From Macrocystis pyrifera (taxonomy: Eukaryota; Sar; Phaeophyceae; Laminariales; Laminariaceae): a stretch of 64,000 nucleotides of DNA. This document shows positions 1-12,045 of this stretch, one piece after another; position 1 is the first letter of the stretch, and each line of letters starts with the position of its first letter. The stretch spans positions 13,900,678-13,964,677 of the forward strand of contig JASSKH010000011.1 in assembly GCA_031763025.1 (NCBI GenBank), written 5' to 3'. A program made the translations under genes and the position numbers. The notes beneath the pieces were generated by a model. That model had not been told where the DNA came from. It saw nothing but the letters and a program-made list of their open reading frames with translations, and ran no database searches.

Positions 1-360
1 TGGGGCAAGAGCGAAATGATACTCGTATGAAATCCTGCACACCTGTTTGGAAGTATTAATAGTACCTGCATCCACCCGCGAAGAACACACACATATCTTT
101 GAGGACAGACTATTATACTGTTTGCGGAATGAGTGTGGGATCGATTCTACAATAATAATAAAATAGGGTATCGGTGAGTGGATATTTTGATCCAGAGGAC
201 TCGCGGCGATCAATTCAATACATGCGGCGTACACGTAAGTGCGAAAAAGTTGCGTAAGGTCGACGTTGCGCCATAATACTTCGTGACCGGCTGAGTAAGG
301 TACAGCACATACATGCTGGTACAATATATATATTCCCCCAAAATAAATGTTCTTTGGTGC
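1..360. other. Unannotated sequence
   Basis: No open frame with a recognisable product, no tandem repeat and no terminal-repeat structure was seen here. Base composition is similar to the flanks. It probably represents old repeat-derived or intergenic DNA. Confidence 0.4.
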
Positions 361-394
361 TCAGGGCAACATCAAGGTTTCACAGAAGAATGCT

Positions 395-1165
395 CGAGAA
401 ACAATCGTAGTCCGAGTACCGAGAGTATTGGAGTTCTGGCGGCCAAAATATTGCGAGTACTGAGAAGGCCCAAATACTGAGGGTATTGAGAGTATGAGCA
501 GTACCGAACCTCGAGAATACAGGCAAGTATGTACCCGCAGTAGCATCGAAACACGAAATACTTGGAGTATTAGCAAATATGCACAGTACAGAACCTCGAG
601 ATGCTGAGAGTATTCGCAGTACACACATACATATATTCCTCGCAAATGCATATCTCGAAGTACACTGCCAGACTGATTTAAGTACTCAAGCTGTCTCCAG
701 CGCAAGTAGTTTGCTCCAACTCCCACTCGTGTGCGACTATCTTGGAGTGTTTTGTGCCGAACGCTGGGCCTGAGAATAATTGCCGACACGGTGCACAGAC
801 GGTTGAAGTATACTTCATACTCGAAGTACACTGGGCATCTTGAGGATATTTCGGTGCTGCGAGTACTGAGTCTCGCAGAAGCAGTACGAACACTACCAAC
901 GGACGAAATACCGCTAGACTAGTATCCTCGTGGTACCCGCGGTAGAGAACCCCGAGATACTTGAAGCACAACAACAGGGGGTATCCACGACAGCAGCAGT
1001 AGTAGCGAACCTCTCATAAGTGTGAACCCGAAAGTATATGCAGTATTATCTGAAGTAGTACAGAACCTCAAAATACTGCGAGCACTCGCAGTATCTGGAG
1101 TACAAAAACCCCGGAATACCGCGAGTGTGCATCTATAATAGCAGTATATTTTCTCGAACAATGTG
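395..1165. repeat. Degenerate GAGTAYT / CAGTAC-rich repeat cluster
   Basis: The segment is built from many short variants of GAGTATT, GAGTACT and GCAGTAC. A longer shared core reads approximately CAGTACAGAACCTCGAGA and recurs near 500, 583 and 1064, with a weaker form near 933. The short open frames here on both strands have no family features and are explained by the repeat. It may be an eroded minisatellite. Confidence 0.6.
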
Positions 1166-1460
1166 TCATACTTTGCTTTACTCCCAAGTATTGGGAGTAT
1201 AACTACTTGCGAAATCTATTCCCCCAGGTAGAGGACCGAGGGAGGGAGTTTTGTGGCTACTCACGGCAACAGGACTCATGGCAACAGCAGCAGTAGAACT
1301 CTACACTAACATGACTTGTAAGTTCAATTAGCAGCAACAGGTCTACATATACGATCGAGGGCACCATGAAAAAAATATCTGCCATTGTCTTGGAGTGTTT
1401 CTCTCTGCCAATAACATCATCTGCTCATGAACACAGCAGTAGACTTGTGGCAACGGCAGC
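1166..1460. other. Unannotated sequence before the microsatellite
   Basis: Nothing recognisable was seen apart from scattered CAGCAG and GGCAACAG motifs. These become more regular on approaching the TAC array. Confidence 0.4.
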
Positions 1461-1982
<522 letters not shown>

Positions 1983-3227
1983 TTGGCAAATGGGTGTGGC
2001 TGGTGGCTTCATCTGTTTCTTTCCCTCTTTCGCGAAATATGACATAAATATCTTGTACGACAAGCCTATGCAGTATGTGTGTTGTATACGCTCATAATAT
2101 CCTGCTCGTAAAACAAGCATCTGCCAGGAAAAATGTGCGTATGGATCGCACGGTCCGTATCGTGCATCGCTGTGTACGCCCAGCACGGCGGGACCGAAAA
2201 CACTTTCATACGTTGGGATTTGAGACGCGAATAGTACCGGCTCGTACTATACAACGCACGTAGTTATGACGGAAATCAACAAGTCGCCGAATGGGGGGCG
2301 CGTTGTGGACTTTTTGCCGTAATTTTTGCTGACATTATCGTTATCGTGTATCATGATTGTTCGTGTTTCGGTTCCGTAGCGATCATTATCGTTATCGCAA
2401 TAGCGCTTTTTTGCGGTTATCGCACCGAAACTTACGAACTTTTGGTTTCCAAACCACCTCTAGTGGGAACACTGCGTCGTCCAATATTGTACCTATCAGT
2501 GCACGATGATACCTATGTACAACCTGATACAAAGCAGAATAACCCTAAGCCACTGATCCGCGCTGGGCCAGGCTGCTGTGCTTGCTTAGACTCTAGGTTG
2601 ATTCGGCCGACTTGGATGTTGTGCGTGGAGACACTCTTGGATGATTGGTCCCGCTCAGGAATCGGTGGCTGGGAAAGATTCCTTTCTAGTTTGATGGAGC
2701 CGCGAATAATATAACCCCCAGCCAACCAGAGTGTGCAAATAGCTACCTTAGGAAGATTATCAGCAGGTGAAAACTATGGTGTACGGTGGCCGTGTCGTAG
2801 GCTGGCACAAACACATTGCGTGTTTATGTCAAACACACGGGGAAAATGCTATCACTACGACACTCTCCCCGAGACCTATTTTGTTCCTACTACTACAGCT
2901 GTGCGAGGCAAAACAGGATATTTACCCTGGCCCTAAGCCATTCTGCAGTATGTCAAAATCCCTACTAGTACGTAATACCTTGCGTCTGAACCTCTTGGTA
3001 GATTGATAAAATCTAAATACAACATCTGTGCGACTGAAGATTTGGTCGAACCTCATATTCGCAAGCTGTGTGTCACACAAACAAACCGCGCACTCCATGG
3101 CAGTCAAGATCAGTACCAGAGAAAACCCAGAGACACACCAGGACACGTCAGGAAGAAAAAAACGTATTAAACTGTTGCCTATATATTTATTTGGGAGAGG
3201 GGAGTGGAGCCGCGGGTAGTGTGGTCT
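1983..3227. other. Unannotated intergenic sequence
   Basis: Short open frames of up to about 120 codons occur on both strands, but none shows a domain, signal peptide or conserved motif. Near 2330-2400 there is a small cluster of GTTATCG repeats. If the minus-strand gene starting at 3950 has further exons, they would lie here, but no acceptor-exon pair could be chosen with confidence. Confidence 0.4.
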
Positions 3228-3317
3228 CTAGGAATATGGTGCACGTGCTCCCTTGCCTACGCACCGACGCCGTTTGTTATTATATGGAACGCGGACGCAT
3301 TCTAATATCCAAGAACC

Positions 3318-3326
3318 ACTCACCCG
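3318..3326 (-). other. Predicted 5' splice donor
   Basis: Read on the minus strand the sequence is CGG followed by GTGAGT, matching the GT-AG intron donor consensus closely. It lies where the protein loses its compositional character and becomes basic and short before a stop. The matching acceptor was not identified. Confidence 0.5.
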
Positions 3327-3950
3327 AAACGTTTTGGATGTTCCTTCCACGGGCAGGCTGACGGATGAAGCGCCAAACTGGAAATAGTCTAGCCAATCTA
3401 CCGCCGTACAACGAGACTCGTGCAGCCCCTCATAGCTGCTGTCTAGCTCTCTTTCCGTTACAGTATCCACGAAATGACAGTACCATATAACTTCTGTCCC
3501 GTTCCTTTCAATCACATGTGGTTGCCCCCAGTTTGGCGTGACCCAATCACACCCCATTTCTTCGGCGAAAATCCACGAGGCTAGAAGACGAATCGTCGAG
3601 CTCCCGATGCCATCTGCTGTCGGTTCGGAAGCCGCGAAGCAAGGCGCTCCTTGTTGTCGCAGCTCCGCTGCAGTGTCCCTCCAAATCTCAACTAACCCCA
3701 TACTCCGCTGCTCTTCGAGTGGAATCGTGTCGACGAACTGACTCCAAACTTCAGTGCAGTCGTCTAGCGTCCAGGCCACATCAGAGCGTTCCCCGGTTGC
3801 GTAGTCCCTGCACGCGTCTAAGGGTCCCAAACCCGTTCTATTAATAGTGCCATTACTAGCAGCAGTTGGTGGCATGGCGGCGAAGGCAGGCTGGAAGAGA
3901 AGATATCCAAACGAATACAGGAACACCCGCGATAGCCTTGAATACCTCAT
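3324..3950 (-). CDS. First exon of a predicted secreted / type II membrane protein of unknown function
   Basis: The function is not recognised. The open frame reaches 3959, but the codon there is GTG; the first ATG is at 3950 and is the likely eukaryotic start. Residues 1 to about 24 form a signal peptide or anchor: a basic start, a hydrophobic core, then AFA before AM. The rest has six cysteines, three Asn-x-Thr sequons (NGT, NRT, NGT) and a notable block AEEMGCDWVTPNWG followed by WYCHFVDT and SRCTAVDWLDYFQFG. The frame continues to a stop at 3228, but a consensus donor GGTGAGTGG directly follows the CGG codon ending at 3324. I therefore infer a phase-0 intron, with 209 codons in this exon. 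The pattern of a helix ending in AE-x-x-GC-x-W-V-x-P weakly recalls Golgi glycosyltransferases; this is a guess. It is the only long frame in the window with no sign of repeat origin. Confidence 0.55.
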
Positions 3951-3959
3951 CCGTCTCAC

Positions 3960-5358
3960 TTCCGGATGTCCGCGTCGTTAACCCTGTGTTATCAAGAAAA
4001 CGATACAGAAGTGGTTGTCAACGCATGAAAATGTTAAAATAAGATCTGTGTGTGTTCGTCATTCTCCTGGCTCACTCAGGAATGTGTCGTGCGTCAAGCA
4101 GGCGCGCGCGTACGCGTTTCGAAAAAATATGTATACAACTTGATAGCAAGGGATTTGACACCAAGATCTGTATTTCGAAGGTTCAGAATATATGATGAAA
4201 ATAAACAATACTCCAGGGCTTTCCGGCCCTTTTTCGGGTGAAATTACGGACTATCCTAGATCGCAATTTGTTTTCTGCAGCATCTTCGGCGACGTGCCGA
4301 AAAGAGATATATCATCCGCCTGGAGAACAGCAATCATTTAGTGAAGACCATTTCTTCAAGAGTGATGAAGCCATTGTGTTATACTCCCGCGCATGAATAG
4401 AAACAACTTTCGTAGCGATTTCGGGAGTTTCGCTTTGCTTGGGTCGAAACGTCGAGTACGCCGAAACATCTCGGAGTCGTTTCTGACTGCCTACGACTGC
4501 TGTCGGGCGCACTCGGAGCCCGCAAACACCCGATCACGGGCATCTCTCAAGTTCGCAGGGTGTAGTCTCCTCTGAGAAGCCGTAGCTGTCCGCGAGTGAA
4601 GTGCAAAGGTTCAGTTGGTGCTTTCGTTTTGTCTCATTTTGTGCACCCCAAGTTTCGAACAGTTTCGACCACTCCAGTACCCCTTGTCGACGTGTAGGGC
4701 TCCGTTAAGAACCTGCGGACAGCCAATGCCAAGTTATTAATCACAAGCTGCTGTGATGAAGCCCTCTTGGATCACACCCTATATCCGGCACGAACCGGCC
4801 GGAGTTCTAAACGCAGCGCGTTACAACAGCGATAAATTGTTTTGGTCCGATAAAACTTCTAAACATTAGAGTCACCGAAAACCATGAGACCGGGGGACGC
4901 TCGGGTACCATCGTGGCCTTAAACCGTAACGTCTACAGGCTAACATCCAGTACACCCAGTCTCCGTGGCAATTCTTCGTACTAGAGTGGTGTGCGCTTGC
5001 AACCTCTGTGGTCAAAGCACTTTTCAATTTTTTCCATCCCATTTATTCTCTTCGCCCTCGTTATCTCTCGACATCCTGCAATAGTACGTAGTACCTCAGA
5101 TCGGGGCCGATACGCCCTAATTTCCCCTCCTTTCTGCGGTTCGTTCCTTTTACTTATTTCGCGAGAAGAATGCAGCCCTTTCTGTCCTCGTTGACTCGCG
5201 TTGGATGGTGCCTACGAGTCCTCCCGCTACGAAGCCCTTCCCAGCAGTTGGCTACTTAGTGTTTTTTCAAGTAACGTAATCATCTCACCACGTTGGCATT
5301 TCTGTACCACTGCTATGTCACGGGAAGCGACCCTTTGCGCATCACGATTTTGTACATC
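3960..5358. other. Unannotated sequence upstream of the putative secreted-protein gene
   Basis: This would contain the promoter and 5' UTR of the minus-strand gene starting at 3950. No TATA-like or other element could be assigned. The open frames are short and featureless. Confidence 0.35.
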
Positions 5359-5624
5359 TGTTGATTGTACTCAGGAACACGACATATGAGATCCATGGTA
5401 GATTGGGGAGTTCCACGCTGGAAAGGGATTCCGGCAGTAGGGTATTGGGATATCGGGGTAATGTGTGCCCACCGCCTGCTCGTCAGGTGGAACCTTCTAC
5501 TGCATGTGAGGCGAGTCAAGTCTACAGCGAAGGTGTAATATAAGAGGAGTTCCATGTTTCATGTCTGGAGTCAGCCACGCGTTCCCGTGCCAGCTGCGCC
5601 TATACCTTTAGGGATCAATCAACA
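5359..5624. mobile_element. LTR-like element, copy A (266 bp, TGTTGATTG...CAATCAACA ends)
   Basis: The segment begins TGTTGATTG and ends with its perfect inverted complement CAATCAACA. It matches the reverse complement of 15385-15652 along its whole length with moderate divergence. TG...CA ends and this size fit a solo LTR. The flanking 5-mers here (ACATC and CACTA) are not duplicated, so this copy is old or rearranged. Confidence 0.7.
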
Positions 5625-6923
5625 CACTAGTGAGATACCGGTGATCTTCTATTGGCAAGCGTAGCCCAGGCCAACCCAAAGAGGCGGGAACCTGCTTCCA
5701 GCGTGTCCATTCTTTTTAGATGATGTGCTTCGTGAGGGAGCCAGCGTATGTGTATTTTGAAGATGAGATCGAGGTCCTGGAGGAGAGGACGTGTGTGTGA
5801 GACGAGTGAGGAGATGCCGCACCAGGAGAGCAGCAGCGATCCCAGCGGGGCCAAGTTTGAGCCGGACCGGGTAGAATCGCTTGGCACTGGTGGCGAAGGC
5901 GCTGGAGAGTAGTAGTTGCAGGGACAGCAGCAGCTCCAGCAGCACCGTCAGCAACGTCGGCAGTCAGGATTGCTGCACTTTTGTTGCGACGATGAAGCGC
6001 ATGCAGTAAGCACCGTTACCGCCGCCGTCGTGTCGACCGCCGCGTAACCGTCGCTGCTGCAACACCCCGGGATAGCCAGGCATCTGCCTGAATCTGTGGG
6101 TTCGCTGCGCGCTGGCGACGTAAATGTACAACGTATATTATTCTATGAAAGAGAGAGTTTGGCCGGCAGGAGCCGGGAGGGAAGGTGGAGACCGCGGGAG
6201 CGACGCTGAAAGCGTTCTGGCAGAATCCGCCTGGACTGCTGAAGCACCACGCCCGCAGGTGGTTGATGGGGGGGACGTTGCCCCCGAGAAAGGAGTCGAG
6301 GGAGAGTGAAGATGGGCGCAGGGGGAGGAGTCTGCATCATCATCTGTTCGGGATGCGGTGCCCCAAGAGAGAGGAGGAAAGAGAAGGGATCGAGGCGCCA
6401 CCGGCAAGATATTTATTTGCGGACGGAGTAATATACTATTCGAGTTCAGCAGCAGCAGAAGTAGTATGGTAATGTGAGCTGAGACGAAAACGGTTTACTT
6501 GGCACTGCTGTACGTGTTCATCAAGTATGTACTGCAGCATATATAGTGGTCGAGGAATACATGGGTTTGATGTGGGACCAGATATTCTCGTTTACAAGTA
6601 GCTGTTTATTTGCAGTAGCATTTGAGAACTTGACTATACCAAAGAGGAGTTTGCAAGCAGTGCATATGCAGACCTAATCGCTCGAATGCACGTCCTATCC
6701 CTTCGTATGCCGAGTCAATGCTGCGGAGGCGACGTTTGATTTCATCCAGGAGGAATAGCTGGATGACCCGAGCTGCGGTGACGCCATGAGACCGAACGGA
6801 GAGGCAGCCGCGGCGGAGGCAACAGCAGTAGTGTTCGGGGCATCGGGGTGATTCTTACTGAAATGTGGTTGCCTTTGAATCTGGATGAATATTTTCATTG
6901 CTTGTATTTTGGAATGTGGGTTG
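5625..6923. other. Unannotated sequence
   Basis: Moderately GC-rich with short CAGCAG tracts near 5890-5945 and 6448-6465. Several overlapping frames of 60-100 codons exist, none with recognisable features. It may be the 3' untranslated region of the decayed gypsy element to its right, but no LTR was found. Confidence 0.35.
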
Positions 6924-6929
6924 TCAAAC

Positions 6930-7475
6930 ATCAGGAGTAAGTCCAGCATATACTATGGCCACGCTCTTGGCGTCCTTGGTCCTTAGCGGGTAAGCGAATG
7001 CGAGCTTGCTGGCTCTGTCCACTACGAGCGGAAGGTATCGGTTGCTCGTTGGGGATTTCCCCCCTATGTCCTGGGTATCCATTTCCAATACCTCCCAAGG
7101 TTGTAGAAAGCGGGCTGAAAGCATGGCTATTCGTTGGCTCGCAGACTGTTTCCTCCTGCCGCATCCACACAAGAGCACGTAGTCCCTGACGTCGTGCTTG
7201 CACGTAGGCCAGTGAAACTTTCGTTGGATCAGCTCAGTCGTCCGTCCGAATTGTGTGGATCAAAGCCATTACTCCGAGTATCATGGAACGAGGCAATGCA
7301 AGCCGCGAAGGCGAAATCATCGGCGAGTACCGCAAGAGACCCTCCTCGTCTAGCGGATATGGGTCGCCTCCCCCCCTGTCCTCCAAGTCCGAAATAACCC
7401 TAGCATAAGATGAGCTCCTTGCTTGTCGCCTGACGAGTTCCGGTGTGTCTTGAAGAACGTGCGACATCTGCTGCA
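6930..7475 (-). pseudogene. Ty3/gypsy integrase fragment (HHCC region and start of the rve core)
   Basis: Minus-strand frames contain the pre-integrase block DPYPLDEEGLLRYSP, then LPRSMILGVMALIHT, then KFHWPTCKHDVRDY and the cysteine pair in LLCGCGRRK. The core begins with PWEVLEMDTQDI, which holds the first catalytic Asp, and continues VVDRASKLAFAYPL. The zinc-finger and core blocks lie in different frames, so at least one frameshift separates them. The second Asp and the Glu of the DDE triad are absent, and sequence after AIVYAGL is lost. Non-functional. Confidence 0.75.
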
Positions 7476-8900
7476 TAATCGGTGGGCATGGGTGTGCTTG
7501 GCATGATGATGTCGGCAACGCTGGCAGCGGGGGCGGTGGTAGTATCGGCAACGTTGGCAGCGATGTAGGGGGCCAAGTCGTGGGCGGTGGCGTCGGCGCT
7601 CGTAAGGCTGATGGTGATGGCGTGGGCCACGACGGCATCGGAGATGATGGGGAAGGCTTCGCTCGCGAGGTTCTAGTCGTGAGTGATGTCGTCGACTCCA
7701 GCGGTGCTGGCGGTAGTGGTCTCGGCCATGGTGGCGCCATGGATGATGAGAAAAACTGTGCTCGCGGGTTCAACGTTGACGGCGCTGGCGCCAGGGACGG
7801 TGGCGGTAGCGATCGTGGCGAGGAGAGTACATGGAGCGCGTGAGATGGCGGGCGAACGTTATTGCATCTTAGGCTGTGCCATTCCACCCTGTCATCTCTT
7901 GGGAGTCCTGCGAGTGGTCCTGGGTGGGGGGTGTTCCTCTATGTCGAATGCTAGGAGGTCTGTACATGCGACGTACTTTTACCCCTCCGGTTCGCTGCAT
8001 GCTCGGTAGCGTAGACGTTGGTTGGTGAACAAGTCCGCGTCAAAAAGTCTTACGAGTACGGCTTTCGCCGTTTTCGCTGGCGTAGGATCAGAGAGGATCG
8101 AGGCAGCGGTTTCCCGGCTCATCGTCCCGGAAGCAAGATATCTTCCTCTCCTGTGACTATCTTCGTGAGATCTAAGAGGTTGAGCTCGTGTGCTTCCTCG
8201 AGTGTCCCCTTATCCGCAGGGTGTGGCTGGTACCAGTAGCCGGATTTTTCATCGCGGATATGGCCGCGTGACGGGGAGACGATAGAGTTGTTTGAATGAG
8301 ACGATGGCTTGCTCGCCCTGCGCCCGATGCAGAACGTACACCCCCTCGCGTCCCAGGTGTTCGCCGAGGCCCCTCTTTTTCTTCTCTTGCACTTCTATTT
8401 TCGATTTTCATCTCAACAGCTTTTCCTCCGACCTGGGTGTCCTCTTTGCGCCCGCGATGTAGGTCCTATTCCTGTTGTATGGGACTTCAACCTTCATCGC
8501 TGAAACTGGCAGTTTTCTAGTCACATTCCGCTTGTAAGAGGGAATGCATCAGATCTGTCCACGCTGGCGACTTTGGTAGATGTGATGTGCATTAAAAAAT
8601 CAGAAGGTGGGCCGGGGGTTCGACGAAGGTGTGAACAAGGCTCACTGCTGTTCTGGTTGCTTCTCGGATCTCTTCTAGGTCTGTCTAGGTGATGCTCCGA
8701 CACGCGTGCCCGATCAAGACTTCGGGTTGCAGTTGTTGGATCCAGGAACGGCAGACGGCGACCCCTAATGTAAGTGCGTCTAGGCGCTCCTCCTCGGGGG
8801 AAGCCGTTGTGCCTGGTGCATTCCAAAGCTCTCCAGTCGTGGTCTGTAGCTCCGAGCACCTAAATAATGCCTTCAGACGCCCGGATGCCCACTTCCTCAC
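7476..8900 (-). pseudogene. Degraded spacer between protease and integrase of the gypsy relic
   Basis: Minus-strand frames are rich in Pro, Ala, Ser and Thr at 7480-7890, with imperfect repeats of a GGCAACGTTGGCAGCG-like unit. From 8520 to 8900 there is a more protein-like stretch (ELQTTTGELWNAPG, EEERLDALTLGVAVC, LIGHACRS). No reverse transcriptase or RNase H motif is visible, so that region has probably been deleted. The plus-strand frames covering the repeats are Gly/Val-rich mirror images of the same sequence. Confidence 0.45.
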
Positions 8901-8904
8901 CAAC

Positions 8905-9424
8905 CCCTGGCACTACCACCGTAAGGGGCGCTGGTGTGGTACAGGTTGTCCGGGTGTCCGTGTCGAATGCTGGGTAGTTTTCCACTTCCGAGGTCGTTTG
9001 GGTTTCCCCAGGGCAGTATTCCGCGGTACTGAACTCCCATATGGTAGCCATCTCCCTTTCAGGTGAAGCTGGTTTGGATGATGGCTGATAAATGGCAGCC
9101 AGCGGAAAACAGGTGTTGGGCGCAATCAATCCCCCTGTTCGAAGCTGATGACGCTCTTGCGTTCCTTGAAAAAGGCTGTCCCCCAATACTATTGCGTAGG
9201 GGAGGTCGACGACGACTCTTACTGTATCCTTGAACACGTGATCTACTGGTGCGAGCAGTGCAGGATCCCCGGGGATTGGTAGCGCGCAGGGACCCCTTGC
9301 CTGAAGAGGTGATGATGGATTTCCCAGCCATCGAAGCGGATTCGACTGTCTTGATGAACATTTCGGAAGCGTAGTCACCTCCTCCTGCCCCCGTGTCGAG
9401 AAGTACTCTGCGTCTTGCAGCTAA
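8905..9424 (-). pseudogene. Retropepsin-like aspartic protease fragment of the gypsy relic
   Basis: Translating the minus strand just upstream of 9361 gives RRVLLDTGAGGGDYASEMF, which carries the catalytic D-T-G-A motif of retropepsins. Further along, in another frame, VVVDLPYAIVLGDSLF resembles the conserved C-terminal block of the fold (PY-x-I-x-LGD). The two blocks are out of frame, so the gene is broken. Confidence 0.6.
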
Positions 9425-9979
9425 CGCGTTGTGGGTTCCAAACGACTGTGTTTGCCTACACTTGGGTGGTTATGGTCCTTAACGCAGCCATCTCCGGCAG
9501 CGATATCAGTATCGGCGACCCCTGCCGCGATACGGGCGACCGGTTCGTGAGTGACGGCGTTGGTATCAGCAAAGCTGACGGTGACGGTGTCGTGCCCGGC
9601 GGCGCAGAAAGTGAAAATAGCGTCGTTCGCGGGATCGATGTCGACGCTAGCCCCAAAGTGGGTGGCGGTATCTGCAACGACTGCGGCTCACGGGCGACCA
9701 GCCCGTGAGCGTTAGCGGTGTCGGCCAAAGTGGAAGGTTTGGCGCGTTCCCTGGAGAGATTGTCCTTAGGGTGTATCCTCATTCGAAGCTTAGCATGGGG
9801 ACCTCGTAAGCGTTGTACGTGTCTGTCATCGCTTCGAAGGCCGCCAACGCGGGGTTGATGCGGAAGACTCCACTGTAGTGGCCGGAGGGCAGGGCGTCTT
9901 GGCCATGTAGGTAGCGGGCTTGTGGGGGCATTCCGTTCCGTGCGCGAGGTAGAACTACATACCTTGCTCCTTCAGTGCT

Positions 9980-12045
9980 GTGTTGATTTCGGATATAGGG
10001 TTCGGCTCGGGCCACTGGTGGGGAGGGGTGGGGGGAGTCGGCTCAGTCGACTCGGGTTCTTTCTCTGAATCTGGTGAGGGCGACGGCGTGGTAGTGGAGG
10101 TCGTGGGTGCAGTTGATATCGTTGCATCCCATGTGACCGTGGGTGTGGTGCGCCGCTTGCCTTTGCTCTCCCAACAAAGAGTCCCCTGTTTACCGGGTTT
10201 GGTGGCTGGGTTAATGCAAAAAGCCGTGTACTCTTCTTCGATTTTGTTGAACTCCCCGCCCGCGTTTTGGTCACTGCCGGTATCGTGGATTCACTTCCGT
10301 ACGGATTTTTCTACCGCCAAGGCTACAATGCTGGCGAGGCTTCCGGTTACTGGCTCCCTGCTGTCGCGTTTGAGTTGGTTTTGGAGGGTCGCCCTTAAGG
10401 CCTGGTGGCGATCGGTCTTCGCCACTTGTGCCAAACATGTCCTTCATCCTAGAGCCCCCGGCGTTGTAAGCGACTACTTCAGGTCTGGCCAAGAGAGAGG
10501 GCCCCACGGATCCTCGGCTCAGGATCATGGGATTCGAGGAAGTCCGTGTTTCTCTGGGCGACCTTATTGACGACCTTGTAGTAGGTCTTTCTGCAAACTG
10601 GCCGCGGGCTTGCATTGGAGGGCTGAGCAAATCCCCGAGGTTGAGCGGTAACTCGTTCAGCTAGTCAATGCTGTCCTCCAGACCTTGTAGGAACGACTCG
10701 GCGTACCTGGTGCGCTTGCCCGCTACGACCCTGAAGAAAGGAAGACCTTGCTCTCAAAGAGTGCTCCCATTGACGGTCCGGAAATAGTAGGCTTCCTCCA
10801 GGAGATACGGCGCATGCGACTGTACGCTCGCGGATAGTGTGTTTGCTCGCACTGGCCGTCCAGCGGTACACCAAGCTTCGTCCTTGCTGAGGGTCATGAT
10901 CCGCAGCATTTCCTTAGCTTTACTTACGCATTGCCCAGAGATGGTTGATTCCTTCACGAAGGTCCGCAGGATCTCTGGAGCTGTGGGACTATGACCCGGC
11001 TTGGCAATTCGCTGTCCGACCACGTGAGGCACTAGAATCGTCTTGTTGCGTTCGACGGCGAGCATCGTGCTGCAGCCGCGGGGTTACTTCAGCACTGCCA
11101 CCCCCCAGGGGAGGGAGCGTGTCCCTCGAGACATGTGGGAGAAGCCCGACGCAGACTAGGTCGAGCCGCATAATCCACCAGCCTTGATGAGCGAGCGAAC
11201 ACCCGTAGTTATGACGTCCGCGAAGAGGACGGGGTGGCGGAGAGGACCGATCTGCGTGTCGCGGGTCAGGAAGACGAGGCCTTTCAAACCCTTTGTTCTT
11301 GCCATCTAGTATTTCTTCCACCACGCGATCGACGGCACGGGATGATTCCTTCGAAAGGGTGCCGGATGCGTCGACGGGATCAGAGCTCGAAGCTGCTGAT
11401 GTAGAGGGAATGATCGGTTGCGGTGCGGGTTGCAAGGGTTACAGTCTGGGGAAAGTACAAGATGTCCTGGGCCGCGCTGGGTACATAGCTAGGTCGAAGG
11501 GGCAACCGAGGGATGGGTGGTCGTGGCTGTGGCTGCAGTTGCTGCTACAGTATGGGCAGCAGTGATGGAAGAGGCGGCTGCTGCTGGAACAGTTGAGGTC
11601 GAAGTAGCGGTGGCGGAGGGAGTAGCAGGGATTGTTGCTGCTGCAGTGGGTGAGGCGGAAGCGGCGGCGGCAGTGGTGGTATTTGCGGCGGCGGTGGTGG
11701 ATATTGCACCATAGCAGGGTTGCAGCTGCTGCAGGGGCTAAGGGGGAAGCGACGGTGGCGGAATTGGTAACTGCGGCTGGTGTGGCGAAATAAGTAGTAG
11801 AGGTTGTTGCTGCTGCAGGGGCTGAGGGGGATGCGGCGGCGGCGGAGGTGGTATCTCCAGCTGTTGCGGCGCAGGTGGTAGTAGCTGCTGTTGTTGCAGC
11901 TGCTGTTGTTCACCTTGTCTCCTGTGAGTACTAGATGGGCCTGATTGCTTTTGACTCTCTCGCGGTTCAAGAAGGACGGGGACGGTGGCATTAGGCGAGC
12001 GTAACGATATGCGACATGGGGCCCTCCTTCATGTTTAGTCATGTG
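9980..12045 (-). pseudogene. Gag-like region of the gypsy relic
   Basis: The minus strand shows a run of broken frames. From 12045 to 11550 the encoded sequence is Pro/Gln/Ser-rich with many CTGCTG-type triplets. From 11435 to 10280 there are more globular pieces, and near 10190 KPGKQGTLCWESKGKRR, which has a cysteine in a basic context as in gag nucleocapsid tails. Position upstream of the protease supports gag; no unambiguous zinc knuckle was seen. Confidence 0.4.

Larger units (their letters stand above)
6924..12045 (-). mobile_element. Decayed Ty3/gypsy LTR retrotransposon (gag-like, protease, integrase remnants)
   Basis: On the minus strand, reading from high to low coordinates, the order is a Pro/Gln-rich gag-like region, a retropepsin DTGA motif, a long degraded spacer, and an integrase zinc-binding and core start. 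That is Ty3/gypsy order, but no reverse transcriptase motif could be found between protease and integrase. Frames are broken by many stops and shifts. No flanking LTR pair was identified. The integrase stops soon after its first catalytic aspartate, so the left end is truncated. Confidence 0.7.

Noticed and set aside
3951-3959. GTG at 3959 as start of the secreted-protein exon
   Set aside because: The context is eukaryotic, and an ATG three codons downstream gives an equally good signal peptide.
7234-7887. 217-codon Pro/Ala/Ser-rich minus-strand frame as a host gene
   Set aside because: Its C-terminal part carries gypsy integrase-linker blocks (DEEGLLRYSP, LPRSMILGVMALIHT) and the rest is low complexity.
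9980-10570. 196-codon plus-strand frame
   Set aside because: It is antisense to the gag-like region of the decayed gypsy element and has no features of its own.
11517-11714. Ala/Val/Glu-rich plus-strand frame
   Set aside because: Product of CTG/GCA-type triplet repeats antisense to the Pro/Gln-rich gag-like region.
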